Shown here in pieces: positions 47,516 through 56,966 of a DNA stretch of 64,000 bases; the stretch's first letter is position 1; every line of letters starts with the position of its first letter. The notes under the pieces are model-generated. The model was not told where the DNA came from. It did not search any database and saw only the letters and a program-made list of their open reading frames with translations. Origin of the DNA: Rhizobium lentis (GTDB lineage: Bacteria > Pseudomonadota > Alphaproteobacteria > Rhizobiales > Rhizobiaceae); NCBI RefSeq assembly GCF_014200175.1, contig NZ_JACHBD010000003.1:186001-250000 (forward strand), written 5' to 3'. Made by a program: the position numbers and the translations under genes.

Positions 47516-48632
47516 TGGGAACTGATTTCGTCTTCTGAGCGCGGCCACTCGGCGACCCGCCAAAATAAAGATCGCTCTGAAGGTAGCGCGAAAGCGCGAA
47601 ACGAACAAGGACGCCGACGGCGGCGGCTGCCGGCACCGCGACCAGAAGCCCGACGAAGCCGAAGAGCGCGCCGAAGGCAAACAGCGCAAACATAAGCCAG
47701 ACCGGATGGAGGCCGACGCTGGAGCCGACGAGCTTCGGCTGCAGAATGTTGCCTTCCAGGAATTGGCCGCTGAAGAAGACGACGAGCACCAGCCCGATCC
47801 AGGGATAATCCGGCCAGAACTGCACGATCGCCACCCCGACGGAAAGAACGAGGCCGACCAGCGAGCCGACATAGGGGATGAAACTGATCATGCCGGCAAA
47901 GAGGCCGATCAGCAGGCCGAAATTCAAGCCGACGAGCGAGAGGCCTGCGGCATAATAGATGCCGAGGATGAGGCAGAGCGAACCCTGGCCGCGAATGAAG
48001 CCGGCGATCGCCTGATCGATCTCCTTGGCGATCTGGCGGACATCGGCGACATAATCGCGCGGAATCCACTGATCGACCTTGGCGATCATGCGGTCCCAAT
48101 CGAGCAGGATATAGAAGGCGACTACCGGGGTGACGACGAGCAGCGAGATGACGTCGACGATCGCCTTGCCGGAATTCCAGATCTGCGCGAAGAGCCCGGT
48201 CAGGAAGCCCATGCCTTCGGAAAGAATGCCGGAGAAATTATCCTTGATCGTGCCGGCCTGGCTCCGGACCCATTCCGGCAGAAGCGAGTTTTTGGAGGTG
48301 TCAATGAACTGCTGCAGCTGGCTGATATAGCCCGGCAGCCGCTCGGCGAAATCGTTGAACTGGCTGACGAGCACGGGAATAAGGATCATCAGCGCCAGCG
48401 TGAAGGTGATGACAAAGGCGATCAGGATGACGATCGTCGCCATCATGCGGCTGAGGCCAAGTCGCTGCAACCGGTCTGCCACCGGATCGAGGAAATAGGC
48501 GATCGCCATACCGGCGATGAAAGGCAGAAGGATCGAGCTGAAGACATAAAGAAAGGCGATGAAGAAGACGAGCACGGCCAGCCAGAAGAATATCTGGCGC
48601 TTGAGACTGTTGCCGCTGACATGCTGTGGCAT
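47508..48632 (-). CDS. AI-2E family (PerM) transporter
   Basis: 374 residues with about eight membrane helices in the AI-2E arrangement: two at the start (FFWLAVLVFFIAFLYVF, FIAGMAIAYFLDPVADRL), a soluble middle (DFAERLPGYISQLQQFI), then the C-terminal block with IPYVGSLVGLVLSVGVA and EGNILQPKLVGSSVGLHPVWLMFALFAFGALFGFVG. Substrate not defined; family members export autoinducer-2 or act as Na+/H+ antiporters. Upstream of and overlapping hdaA; divergent from purM. Confidence 0.92.
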   Translation of the reverse strand: MPQHVSGNSLKRQIFFWLAVLVFFIAFLYVFSSILLPFIAGMAIAYFLDPVADRLQRLGLSRMMATIVILIAFVITFTLALMILIPVLVSQFNDFAERLPGYISQLQQFIDTSKNSLLPEWVRSQAGTIKDNFSGILSEGMGFLTGLFAQIWNSGKAIVDVISLLVVTPVVAFYILLDWDRMIAKVDQWIPRDYVADVRQIAKEIDQAIAGFIRGQGSLCLILGIYYAAGLSLVGLNFGLLIGLFAGMISFIPYVGSLVGLVLSVGVAIVQFWPDYPWIGLVLVVFFSGQFLEGNILQPKLVGSSVGLHPVWLMFALFAFGALFGFVGLLVAVPAAAAVGVLVRFALSRYLQSDLYFGGSPSGRAQKTKSVPNE

Positions 48633-48878
48633 CGCTTCCCCGCTGATCGCTCGCCGCCGCTAAACGCCGCGTCTTCCCCGACGCGGTCATTCAGCACATA
48701 GGATGCAGGCGTAAAGATGGTCAACCCTGTCGCGGTAATTCCGGAAAATGCCGGCTGAAGACGCGGGAAATTGGGGGCTTTTCCCATGCAGCGCTTGCAT
48801 AAACGGCCCTGTCATGCAATTGCGACCGGCAGATGACGCGGCGTGTCGGCCGCCTGAAAACAGCCATCGGAGACCAGC

Positions 48879-49952
48879 ATGAGCCAGTCTGGGAAAAACG
48901 GCCTGACCTACAGCGATGCGGGCGTCGATATCGATGCCGGCAATCTCCTTGTCGAGAAGATCAAGCCGGCGGTACGCTCGACGCGCCGTCCCGGCGCCGA
49001 CGGCGAGATCGGCGGCTTCGGCGGGCTCTTCGACCTCAAGGCCGCGGGCTTTACCGACCCGGTGCTCGTCGCCGCCAATGACGGCGTCGGCACCAAACTG
49101 AAGATCGCCACCGAAGCCGATTACCACGACACCGTCGGCATCGACCTCGTCGCCATGTGCGTCAACGATCTGGTGGTCCAGGGCGCCGAACCGCTGTTCT
49201 TCCTCGATTATTTCGCCACCGGCAAGCTCGACCCCGACCAGGGTGCTGCGATCGTCGGCGGCATTGCCGCCGGCTGCCGCGAGGCCGGCTGTGCGCTCAT
49301 CGGCGGCGAGACGGCTGAAATGCCGGGCATGTATTCCTCCGGCGATTACGATCTTGCCGGCTTTGCCGTCGGCGCTGCCGAACGCGGCAAGCTGCTCCCT
49401 TCCGGTGACATCGCCGAGGGCGACGTGATCCTCGGCCTCGCCTCCTCCGGCATTCATTCCAACGGCTTCTCGCTGGTTCGCAAGATCGTGGAACTGTCCG
49501 GCCTCGGCTGGGACGCGCCGGCGCCGTTCGCCAAAGGTAAGAAGCTCGGCGAAGCCCTGCTCGAGCCGACCCGCATCTATGTAAAACCGCTGTTGAAGGC
49601 GATCCGCGAGACCGGTGCGCTGAAGGCGCTCGCCCATATCACCGGCGGCGGCTTCCCGGAGAATATTCCGCGCGTGCTGCCGAAGCACCTGTCGGCCGAG
49701 ATCGACCTTGCGGCCGTCAAGGTACCGCCGGTGTTTTCGTGGCTCGCCAGGACGGGCGGCGTCGAAGCCAAGGAGATGCTGCGCACCTTCAACTGCGGCA
49801 TCGGCATGATCGTCGTCGTCGCCGAGGAGAATGTCGCCGCAGTATCGGACGCGCTCAAGGCCGAAGGCGAAAAGGTCGTCACGCTCGGCAGCATGATTGC
49901 CCGCGCCGAAGGCGCTGCCGGCACGGTCTACAAGGGTACGCTTGCCATATGA
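48879..49952 (+). CDS. purM: Phosphoribosylformylglycinamidine cyclo-ligase
   Basis: Fifth step of purine synthesis, forming aminoimidazole ribotide. 357 residues. PurM fold motifs: [46 protein letters not shown], and [13 protein letters not shown]. Starts MSQSGKNG. The stop overlaps the purN start by four bases (ATGA), so the pair is translationally coupled. Confidence 0.97.
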   Translation: MSQSGKNGLTYSDAGVDIDAGNLLVEKIKPAVRSTRRPGADGEIGGFGGLFDLKAAGFTDPVLVAANDGVGTKLKIATEADYHDTVGIDLVAMCVNDLVVQGAEPLFFLDYFATGKLDPDQGAAIVGGIAAGCREAGCALIGGETAEMPGMYSSGDYDLAGFAVGAAERGKLLPSGDIAEGDVILGLASSGIHSNGFSLVRKIVELSGLGWDAPAPFAKGKKLGEALLEPTRIYVKPLLKAIRETGALKALAHITGGGFPENIPRVLPKHLSAEIDLAAVKVPPVFSWLARTGGVEAKEMLRTFNCGIGMIVVVAEENVAAVSDALKAEGEKVVTLGSMIARAEGAAGTVYKGTLAI

Positions 49953-50620
49953 GCACGCCGCGCAAACGCGTCGTCGTCTTCATATCGGGTGGCGGCTCCA
50001 ACATGATGGCGCTGGTCGCGGCTGCGAAGGCCGCCGATTATCCGGCCGAGATCGTCGGCGTGATCTCCGACAAGGCGGAGGCCGGCGGGCTTGCCAAGGC
50101 AGCGGCCGAGGGCATCGCCACCTTCGCCTTTCCCCGCAAGGATTACGCCAGCAAGGATGCGCACGAGGCGGCGATCTTTTCGGCGCTCGACGAGCTCTCG
50201 CCCGACATCCTCTGCCTGGCCGGCTATATGCGGCTGCTGACGCCGACTTTCATCCAGCGTTATGAAGGCCGGATGCTCAACATCCACCCTTCCCTGCTGC
50301 CGCTCTTCCCCGGCCTGCACACCCATCAGCGCGCCATCGACGCCGGCATGCGCATTGCCGGCTGCACCGTACATTTCGTCACCGAAGGCATGGACGAGGG
50401 ACCGGTGATCGGCCAGGCCGCCGTTCCGGTACTTTTCGGCGACACAGCCGAAAGCCTTGCCGCACGGGTGCTGACCGTCGAACACCAGATCTATCCGCAG
50501 GCGCTGCGGCTGTTTGCAGAAGGCCGCGTGACGATGCAAGGCGGCAAGGCGATCGGCGCCGAGGCTTCGGGCGTTGCGCCCAAAGCTCAGCTCATCTCAC
50601 TGATCGGCGATCGCGCTTAA
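49949..50620 (+). CDS. purN: Phosphoribosylglycinamide formyltransferase
   Basis: 223 residues from the ATG at 49949, inside the purM stop. Formyl-THF-dependent GAR transformylase. Substrate loop ISGGGSNM (12-19) and catalytic Asn111, His113 and Asp149 in [12 protein letters not shown] and [12 protein letters not shown]. The gene ends 4 bases inside the stop of the convergent phnM-like gene. Confidence 0.96.
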   Translation: MSTPRKRVVVFISGGGSNMMALVAAAKAADYPAEIVGVISDKAEAGGLAKAAAEGIATFAFPRKDYASKDAHEAAIFSALDELSPDILCLAGYMRLLTPTFIQRYEGRMLNIHPSLLPLFPGLHTHQRAIDAGMRIAGCTVHFVTEGMDEGPVIGQAAVPVLFGDTAESLAARVLTVEHQIYPQALRLFAEGRVTMQGGKAIGAEASGVAPKAQLISLIGDRA

Positions 50621-51786
50621 GCCGCCAGCACCCGCAACGGATGCAGCGTGCCGTCGCTGTAGACGAAGCGGCCGGCGCGGAAAGTGGCGCGGATGCGGTT
50701 GATGTCGCCCGGCTCGACCGCCACCAGATCGGCGCGCTGGCCGATGGCGATTTCGCCCCGGTCCAGGAGACCGGCGGAGCGGGCGGCGTTGCCGGTCGCC
50801 ATGGCGACGGCGGCCGGCAGGCCGCCATCCACCGTGTCGGCGAGCTTGAAGATGCCGGGCACGAATGCGGCCGGGTGATAATCGGCAGCGATGACGCTGA
50901 GCAAGCCCGCCCTTCCGGCATCGAGAGCGCTGAGATTGCCCGACATCGACTGGCCGCGCAACGCGTTCGGCGCACCCATCAGCGTCCAGAGCCCTCGGCG
51001 GCGCGCCTCTTCGGCTGCCGGGGCGGTGACCGGAAACTCGCTGATGGTAACGCCGAGGTCGTGCATTTCGGCCACCTTCTCGACGCTGTCATCGTCATGC
51101 GAGGCAAGCGACAGCCTGTGCTTCAGCGATAGCGCGACGATCTCTCTCAGCTTGGCCTCGATGTCCGGGTTATTGCGCATGGCGATGCGCTTGGCGACGA
51201 TCTCGGCGGCCATTTCCTCGGAGATGGCGCGGCGCTCGGAAATGCTGAGGATATAGCTTTGCAGATTGTTGTACTGTCCCTGCCCCGGCGTGTGGTCGGT
51301 CAGCGAAACCATGTCGATCTGGTCGGCATTCAGCAGGCGCTCGAGCGCAGGCGCTGCGCCAACATTGGTGATTTCATAGCGGGCGTGGACGCGGTGGTCG
51401 ATCAGCAGATCGTCGCGCAGCCGGTTGATGCCCTCGATCACCGCCGACGTCGTCTCCAGCGAGCGGACATGGCCGTAGACGCTTTCGGTGGCGAAGGAGA
51501 CAGCGGCAAAGGCCGTCGTCACACCGGCGGCGGCAAGTTTCTTGTCGAGCTCGTGGATGCCGAAATCGATCGGCATGGTCGCATTCGGCCGCGGCGCGAT
51601 CTCGCGCTCGATCATGTCACCGTGCAGATCGACGAATCCCGGCATCAGCAGCCGTCCGCCGCCATCAATCGCAGCCGCCACCACCGGCTCCGGCCGGATT
51701 TCGGCGATAGCGCCATCCTCAACACGCACGGAACCTTCGCTCACCACCTGGTCGGGGAGAACGAGGGTGAAATTACTGAGCCACAT
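50617..51786 (-). CDS. phnM: PhnM-type alpha-D-ribose 1-methylphosphonate 5-triphosphate diphosphatase
   Basis: 389 residues from the ATG at 51786 (AGGAGAAGG upstream). Amidohydrolase fold with metal ligands in FVDLHGDMIER, ARYEITN, LASHDDDS and AADYHPAAF; the sequence closely fits PhnM, which trims pyrophosphate from the C-P lyase intermediate. No other phn gene is nearby, so this is either an orphan that works with a phn cluster elsewhere or a paralog of other specificity. Convergent with purN (4-base overlap of the ends). Confidence 0.9.
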   Translation of the reverse strand: MWLSNFTLVLPDQVVSEGSVRVEDGAIAEIRPEPVVAAAIDGGGRLLMPGFVDLHGDMIEREIAPRPNATMPIDFGIHELDKKLAAAGVTTAFAAVSFATESVYGHVRSLETTSAVIEGINRLRDDLLIDHRVHARYEITNVGAAPALERLLNADQIDMVSLTDHTPGQGQYNNLQSYILSISERRAISEEMAAEIVAKRIAMRNNPDIEAKLREIVALSLKHRLSLASHDDDSVEKVAEMHDLGVTISEFPVTAPAAEEARRRGLWTLMGAPNALRGQSMSGNLSALDAGRAGLLSVIAADYHPAAFVPGIFKLADTVDGGLPAAVAMATGNAARSAGLLDRGEIAIGQRADLVAVEPGDINRIRATFRAGRFVYSDGTLHPLRVLAA

Positions 51787-51915
51787 AGGCCTTCTCCTGA
51801 CCGATCCGAGATTGGCAAGCCCGCAGCGGATAGAACCGCTCCATGACATTCGTATGAAATCGTAAGCGCTATTATCTCAACCTGGAAAACGTCATGGGCT
51901 CAACCGCCTCATCCG

Positions 51916-52506
51916 CTATCGAATTTTGTGCCTGTTCAAGGCTGCCCACTGCAGCAGCACGATCGTCTTGGTGTCGAAGATCTCGCCGGTTTCGATCATC
52001 CGGGTTGCCTCGTCCAGCGGAATTTCAAGAACCTCGATATCCTCATGCTCCTCGGCCAGACCGCCGCCTTCCGCGATGCGGTCGGCGGTATCGATGAAAG
52101 AAACGAAGAAATGGACGACCTCGGCGATAGCGCCGGGCGAGGGATAGGATTTGAAAAGGAAGCGAGCCTCACGCAGGCGGTAGCCGGTCTCCTCCATCGC
52201 CTCGCGGCGGATCGCCTGTTCGGGATGGTCGTCGTCAAGAAGGCCGGCCGGCACCTCGATCATCCAGGCGGGATCGCCGTTGAGATGGACGGCGAGACGG
52301 AACTGGCGCACGAGGACGACGAGATCGCGTTTCGGATCATAGAGCAGGATGCAAGCGGCCGGCGTGCGGTGGTAGACCTCCCGCTTCAGCCGCTGGGTCG
52401 CGCCCTTGCGGTCGATATAGTCGAGCAGATAGCTGCTCAGCCGCGTCCATCCATTCGACAGGATTTCCTCGCCGACGATCTTCACCCGTGATTTCGGCTG
52501 CATCAT
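51916..52506 (-). CDS. nudK: GDP-mannose pyrophosphatase-like Nudix hydrolase
   Basis: 196 residues. Nudix box GLLDDDHPEQAIRREAMEETGY (residues 88-109), in the spacing of the NudK subgroup, followed by YPSPGAIAEVVHFF and EDIEVLEIPLDEATRMIETGEIFDTKT, which are close to NudK of E. coli. It would hydrolyse GDP-mannose or related sugar nucleotides. Its ATG overlaps the stop of the molybdopterin oxidoreductase by four bases, so it is translated with it. No metabolic reason for the pairing is apparent. Confidence 0.9.
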   Translation of the reverse strand: MMQPKSRVKIVGEEILSNGWTRLSSYLLDYIDRKGATQRLKREVYHRTPAACILLYDPKRDLVVLVRQFRLAVHLNGDPAWMIEVPAGLLDDDHPEQAIRREAMEETGYRLREARFLFKSYPSPGAIAEVVHFFVSFIDTADRIAEGGGLAEEHEDIEVLEIPLDEATRMIETGEIFDTKTIVLLQWAALNRHKIR

Positions 52507-54641
52507 ACCGTGTCCTTGCGAAGCCAGACCTTGTTGTCGTGCACGGCCGCGCCGCCATAAGGCGCGACCGGATCGGCGCCGGTCAGGACATTGATCCCCT
52601 CGCCGTCGACATGCGCCTTGTTCGGCCAGAGGCCCTCGGCGATCAGCACACCCGGCCTGACCTCGGTGGTGATACGGGCGTGGATGCGCAGATCGCCGCG
52701 GCGGTTGCCAATGCGGACAAGGTCGCCATGCGCAATGCCGTTGGCCTCGGCATCAACAGGATTGATCATGACCTCGGGACGACCTTCCTTCTGACGCGAC
52801 GTCCTGGTTTCGGAAAAGCTCGAATTGAGGAAGTTGCGGGCCGGCGACGTGGCCAAGCGGAAGGGATGCTCGGGATCGGCCACTTCGATGACATCGACCT
52901 GATCGGGGAAGACAGGAAGCTCCCCATGCGGGCCGAGCGCGCCGATCGCCGCCGGCGGCTTGTTCGGCGCCGGCTGGTTGATCCAGTCCGGCCGGAAGTG
53001 GAACTTGCCATCGGGATGGGCAAAACCGTTGAGGAAATGCGCCTCCTCGAAAGCCGGCTGACGATCGAACCATTTGTGTTCGAGGAAATAGTCGTAACCT
53101 GGCAGGCCACTCGATTCGAGCACGCGGTCGACCATCTCGCGGGCGGTGAAGCCGAAGCCGGGACGATCGGCGACGCCGAGGCGTTTTGCCAGTTCCTCGA
53201 TGACGAAGAGATTGGTGCGCACGGTTGGCGGCGGCTCGACCAGCTTCGGCCCGAGCAGAATATGGTTCTGGCCGCCGGCCCGGTAGATATCGTCATGCTC
53301 GACGAACATCGTCGCCGGAATGACGATATCGGCGATCTCGGCCGTCTCGGTCATAAACTGCTCATGCACGGCGACGAACAGCTCGTCTCGGGCAAAGCCG
53401 CGTCTGACCAGGCGCTGCTCGGGCGCGATGTTGGCCGGATTGGTGTTCTGGATCAGCATTGCCGTTACCGGGCCGCGATGGCGCAGGGCCACCGGATCGC
53501 CGGTCAGCACGCGGCCGATCTGCGACTGATCGAGCATGCGGATATCGGCATCCTTCATCGAGCGGCCGGTCAGTTCCGCATTGTTCATGCGGAAGATATC
53601 GCTGTTCGAATGGAAGGCGCCGCCGCCCTCATATTGCCAGGAGCCGAGCACGGTGGCGACCGAGGCGGCCGCATGCATGGCGACCGCGCCATTGCGCTGG
53701 CGAGTGAAACCGTAGCCCAGGCGGAAAAAGGTCTTCTTCGTCGCGCCCACGAGGCGGGCGAAGGCCTCGATCTCCTCGGCCGAAAGGCCGGTGATATCGG
53801 CCGCCCATTGCGGCGTCCTGGTTTTCAGATGCGCTTCGAGACCTTCGGGATCATCGGCATATTTCGCCATATAATCTCGGTCGGCATAGCCGTCGCGGAA
53901 GGCGATATGCATGACGGCGCAGGCCAGTGCCGCGTCGGTGCCGGGCCTGACGATCAAGGCCATGTCGGCCTGCTTCATCGTCGGATTGTCGTAGATGTCG
54001 ATGACGACGATCTTGGCGCCGCGCTCCTTGCGTGCCTTGATGGCGTGGGTCATCACGTTGACCTGGGTCGAAACCGCATTGGTGCCCCAGATGACGACGC
54101 AATTGGTGCGGCCCATCTCGCGCGGGTCGGGGCCGCGCAGCACGCCGGTCGCCATGGTGAAGCCGGTCCAGGCCGGATTGGTGCAGATCGACGAGAAGAA
54201 ACCGGAATAGCGCTTGGCGTGGCGCAGACGGTCGATCGAATCGCGCTGCACCCAGCCCATGGTGCCAGCGTAGAAATAGGGCCAGATCGCCTCGCTTCCG
54301 TCACGTGCCTCGGCCTTGACGAAGGCTTCGGCAATCTCATCCAGCGCGTCGTCCCAGGAGATCTGCTGCCACTCCCCTGCCCCCTTGGCGCCGCTGCGGC
54401 GCAAGGGATGCATCAGCCGCTCGGGATGGTAAAGACGTTCGGCATAACGGGCGACCTTGGCGCAGATGACGCCCGCGGTGTAGGAATGATCATTGGCGCC
54501 GCGCACGCGGCCGATGCGGCCGTCCTCAGATAGTTCGACCTCCAGCGCGCAGGTGGAAGGACAATCGTGTGGACAGGCCGTGTGGCCCAGCCTGGTGTCC
54601 GACTTCGGGGATTTGGCGTCGATGGGGGTCGCAATGTTCAT
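52503..54641 (-). CDS. Molybdopterin-dependent [4Fe-4S] oxidoreductase
   Basis: 712 residues from the ATG at 54641 (upstream extension to 54707 not credible). Member of the DMSO-reductase superfamily. N-terminal iron-sulfur motif Cys23, Cys27, Cys31, Cys60 (TACPHDCPSTC, GVICAKV). Then the molybdopterin domain with MATGVLRGPDPREMG, VVIWGTNAVSTQVN and KIVVIDIYDNPTMKQ, and a C-terminal beta-barrel domain (MINPVDAEANGIAHGDLVRIGNRRG). No signal peptide, so cytoplasmic. Physiological substrate and electron partner unknown; no electron-transfer gene is adjacent. Followed by nudK. Confidence 0.9.
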   Translation of the reverse strand: MNIATPIDAKSPKSDTRLGHTACPHDCPSTCALEVELSEDGRIGRVRGANDHSYTAGVICAKVARYAERLYHPERLMHPLRRSGAKGAGEWQQISWDDALDEIAEAFVKAEARDGSEAIWPYFYAGTMGWVQRDSIDRLRHAKRYSGFFSSICTNPAWTGFTMATGVLRGPDPREMGRTNCVVIWGTNAVSTQVNVMTHAIKARKERGAKIVVIDIYDNPTMKQADMALIVRPGTDAALACAVMHIAFRDGYADRDYMAKYADDPEGLEAHLKTRTPQWAADITGLSAEEIEAFARLVGATKKTFFRLGYGFTRQRNGAVAMHAAASVATVLGSWQYEGGGAFHSNSDIFRMNNAELTGRSMKDADIRMLDQSQIGRVLTGDPVALRHRGPVTAMLIQNTNPANIAPEQRLVRRGFARDELFVAVHEQFMTETAEIADIVIPATMFVEHDDIYRAGGQNHILLGPKLVEPPPTVRTNLFVIEELAKRLGVADRPGFGFTAREMVDRVLESSGLPGYDYFLEHKWFDRQPAFEEAHFLNGFAHPDGKFHFRPDWINQPAPNKPPAAIGALGPHGELPVFPDQVDVIEVADPEHPFRLATSPARNFLNSSFSETRTSRQKEGRPEVMINPVDAEANGIAHGDLVRIGNRRGDLRIHARITTEVRPGVLIAEGLWPNKAHVDGEGINVLTGADPVAPYGGAAVHDNKVWLRKDTV

Positions 54642-54723
54642 GGCATTTGTATATTCCAAGCCTGGAATGGCCAAAAGCCAGAAAAACTCCCCATGACGCG
54701 AATTCATACGGACATCAGCGAAA

Positions 54724-55593
54724 ATGAACTACCGCCACATCTACCACGCGGGCAATTTTGCCGATGTGCTGAAACACGCCGTGCTGGCGCGGATGATCCG
54801 CTACATGCAGAAGAAGGAAGGCGGATTCCGCGTGCTCGACACGCATGCCGGCACAGGGCTCTACGACCTTTCCTCCGAGGAGGCGCAGAAAACCGGCGAA
54901 TGGCTTGAGGGCATCGGCAGGCTGATGGAAGCCGACCTCGGACCGCAGGTTTCCGAGCTGCTGGAACCCTACCTCTCGGCAATTCGCGAACTCAATCCCG
55001 AGGGCGGCATCCGCTTTTATCCCGGATCGCCGAAACTGGCGCGCATGCTATTCCGGCCGCAGGACCGACTGTCGGCGATGGAGCTGCATCCCGAGGACTA
55101 TGCCCGCTTGCACCGGCTGTTCGAAGGCGATCACCATGCCCGCATCACCGAACTCGACGGCTGGCTGGCGCTCGGTGCGCATCTGCCGCCGAAAGAAAAG
55201 CGCGGCATCGTACTCGTCGATCCGCCCTTCGAGGAAGAGGACGAATATCAGCGTCTGGCCAAGGGGCTGGAGAGGGCCTATCGGCGCTTTCCCGGCGGCA
55301 CCTACTGCCTGTGGTATCCGCTGAAGAAAGGCGCCCCGATCAAGGAATTCCACGAGACGCTGCAGTCGCTCGACATTCCGAAAATGCTCTGCGCCGAACT
55401 GACCGTACGCAGCGATCGCGGCATAACGGGACTGACGGGCTCCGGCCTCGTTATCGTCAATCCGCCTTTCACGCTGAAGGACGAATTGCATCAGCTGCTG
55501 CCGGCGCTGAAAGACCATCTGGCGCAGGACCGTTTCGCTTCGCACCGCGCCTTCTGGCTGCGCGGCGAGAACAAGACGGCCGCGGGCGATTGA
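54724..55593 (+). CDS. rlmJ: 23S rRNA m6A2030 methyltransferase RlmJ
   Basis: 289 residues. The start MNYRHIYHAGNFADVLKHAVL is the family signature. S-adenosylmethionine site in VLDTHAGTGLYDL and the catalytic DPPFE motif near residue 162. E. coli RlmJ methylates A2030 of 23S rRNA. Followed 56 bases downstream by the GST gene. Confidence 0.93.
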   Translation: MNYRHIYHAGNFADVLKHAVLARMIRYMQKKEGGFRVLDTHAGTGLYDLSSEEAQKTGEWLEGIGRLMEADLGPQVSELLEPYLSAIRELNPEGGIRFYPGSPKLARMLFRPQDRLSAMELHPEDYARLHRLFEGDHHARITELDGWLALGAHLPPKEKRGIVLVDPPFEEEDEYQRLAKGLERAYRRFPGGTYCLWYPLKKGAPIKEFHETLQSLDIPKMLCAELTVRSDRGITGLTGSGLVIVNPPFTLKDELHQLLPALKDHLAQDRFASHRAFWLRGENKTAAGD

Positions 55594-55649
55594 CCCTGCA
55601 ACCGGCTTCGGGGATAGTCCGCGCCATCCACAATCTCGTCAGGTGTCCC

Positions 55650-56246
55650 ATGAAGCTCCTTTGTTCGCCCGCATCGCCCTATTCCAGCAAGGTGCGGATG
55701 GCCGCGCATTTCCTGGGTATCGAGTTGAACGCCATCCGAGTCGACACCAATACCGGGCCGGCGATCCTGGTGGACAACAATCCGCTCGGCAAAATTCCCA
55801 CCCTTCTGACCAATGACGGCGCTTCGGTCTTCGACAGCGTGGCGATCATGCATTATCTCGACCGGCTGACGAAGGGCGGGCTCTATCCATCCAAGAAGAG
55901 CAAGCGCACCGATGCGGAAGTCCTCGAAGCGCTGTGCGACGGCGTTTGCGATTGCCTGCTCACGATCGTCTACGAGCGGCGCTTCCGCGACGAGGAAAAG
56001 GTCCATCAGCCCTGGATCGACCGGCAATGGAAGAAGGTGACGGCCGGGCTTGCCCATCTCAGCGCCAAGCCGCCGAAACTCGGAAAGAGGCTCAATGGCG
56101 GACATTTTGCACTCGCCGCCATGCTCGACTATCTCGACCTTCGATTCAAGGACCAATGGGAAGCCGATCATGGACCGTTGATCGACTGGCTGGCGCAATT
56201 CGAAAAGAAATTCCCGGCTCATAGCGAGCTCAAGGCCAGCGCCTGA
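55650..56246 (+). CDS. Glutathione S-transferase family protein
   Basis: 198 residues from the ATG at 55650. N-terminal thioredoxin-like domain with LCSPASPYSSKVRMAAHFLGIEL, NPLGKIPTLLTNDGASVFDSVAIMHYLD (the cis-Pro and the Glu/Asp-Ser glutathione contact), and an all-helical C-terminal domain. The catalytic residue would be the Ser or Cys in the first loop. Substrate not predicted. It is followed by a terminator hairpin shared with the porin gene. Confidence 0.9.
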   Translation: MKLLCSPASPYSSKVRMAAHFLGIELNAIRVDTNTGPAILVDNNPLGKIPTLLTNDGASVFDSVAIMHYLDRLTKGGLYPSKKSKRTDAEVLEALCDGVCDCLLTIVYERRFRDEEKVHQPWIDRQWKKVTAGLAHLSAKPPKLGKRLNGGHFALAAMLDYLDLRFKDQWEADHGPLIDWLAQFEKKFPAHSELKASA

Positions 56247-56279
56247 TCCGGCAGCCGATTTACGAAGGATCGTGCCAAC

Positions 56280-56307
56280 AAAAAAAGCCGGGCGACGTGC
56301 CCGGCTT
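56280..56307 (-). terminator. Terminator of the porin-like gene
   Basis: 9-bp stem AAGCCGGGC / GCCCGGCTT with loop GACGT, followed on the minus strand by a T-run (seven A at 56280-56286 on the plus strand). It may also act weakly for the plus-strand GST gene. Confidence 0.92.
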
Positions 56308-56330
56308 CCTCGTATTTCTGTCCAGTCGGC

Positions 56331-56966
56331 TTAGAACTTGACGCCGATACCGAGCTTGACGCTGTTCTCGTCGTAACCGCGCGAGAAGCTGCCGGAGTCG
56401 AGGTCGTAATCCTTGCTCTGGTAGTCGGTGTAGCGATATTCCAGGCGCGTCGTGATGTTGTTGGTCACGAAGGCTTCAACACCGGCGCCGACCGTGTAGC
56501 CGTAGTTCGTTTTGCTTTCGTCCGAGGTGCCATCGGAAACCTTGACATTGCCGAGGGCAAGACCGGCCGTGCCGTAGAGCAGGAAGGGGTTCATGTCGTA
56601 GCCGACGCGGCCACGGACGGAGCCGTTCCAGCCATACTTGTTCTTGACGCCGCCCGAGGAAACGTCGTCACCGCTGTAGCCGAGATCGGATTCAACGCCG
56701 TAAACGATCTGGCCTGCTTGCCAGTTATAGCCGGTGAAGACCTGGCCGCCGAAACCGTAGGTGTGACGGTCGGAGCCGAAGTCACCCATATTGTAGGTGC
56801 CGGCGCCGCCGAGGTAGAAGCCCTCCCAGTTGCCGGCCGGCTTGACCGGGGCGTCCTGGGCGACCGGTGCTTCCGGAACCTGATCGACGGCATCGGCCGC
56901 CTGAGCTGCCGAGATGCCCGCGATTGCAAAAGCAGAGGCCATGAGGCCAGCAATGAGTACACGCAT
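56331..56966 (-). CDS. ropB: Outer membrane beta-barrel protein (RopB/Omp25-like)
   Basis: 211 residues with a signal peptide (MRVLIAGLMASAFAIAGISAAQA). The eight-strand OmpA-like barrel is marked by NWEGFYLGGAGTYNMGDF at the start, alternating aromatic strands, GRVGYDMNPFLLYGTAGLA, EYRYTDYQSKDYDLD, and the terminal phenylalanine in SVKLGIGVKF. Rhizobial RopB proteins of this type are abundant and involved in membrane integrity and symbiosis. The long AT-rich upstream region suggests strong or regulated expression. The symbol is assigned by resemblance. Confidence 0.85.
   Translation of the reverse strand: MRVLIAGLMASAFAIAGISAAQAADAVDQVPEAPVAQDAPVKPAGNWEGFYLGGAGTYNMGDFGSDRHTYGFGGQVFTGYNWQAGQIVYGVESDLGYSGDDVSSGGVKNKYGWNGSVRGRVGYDMNPFLLYGTAGLALGNVKVSDGTSDESKTNYGYTVGAGVEAFVTNNITTRLEYRYTDYQSKDYDLDSGSFSRGYDENSVKLGIGVKF

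Noticed and set aside
52488..54533. 681-codon plus-strand frame opposite the molybdopterin oxidoreductase
   Set aside because: Antisense to an enzyme with a full set of cofactor motifs; no family resemblance.
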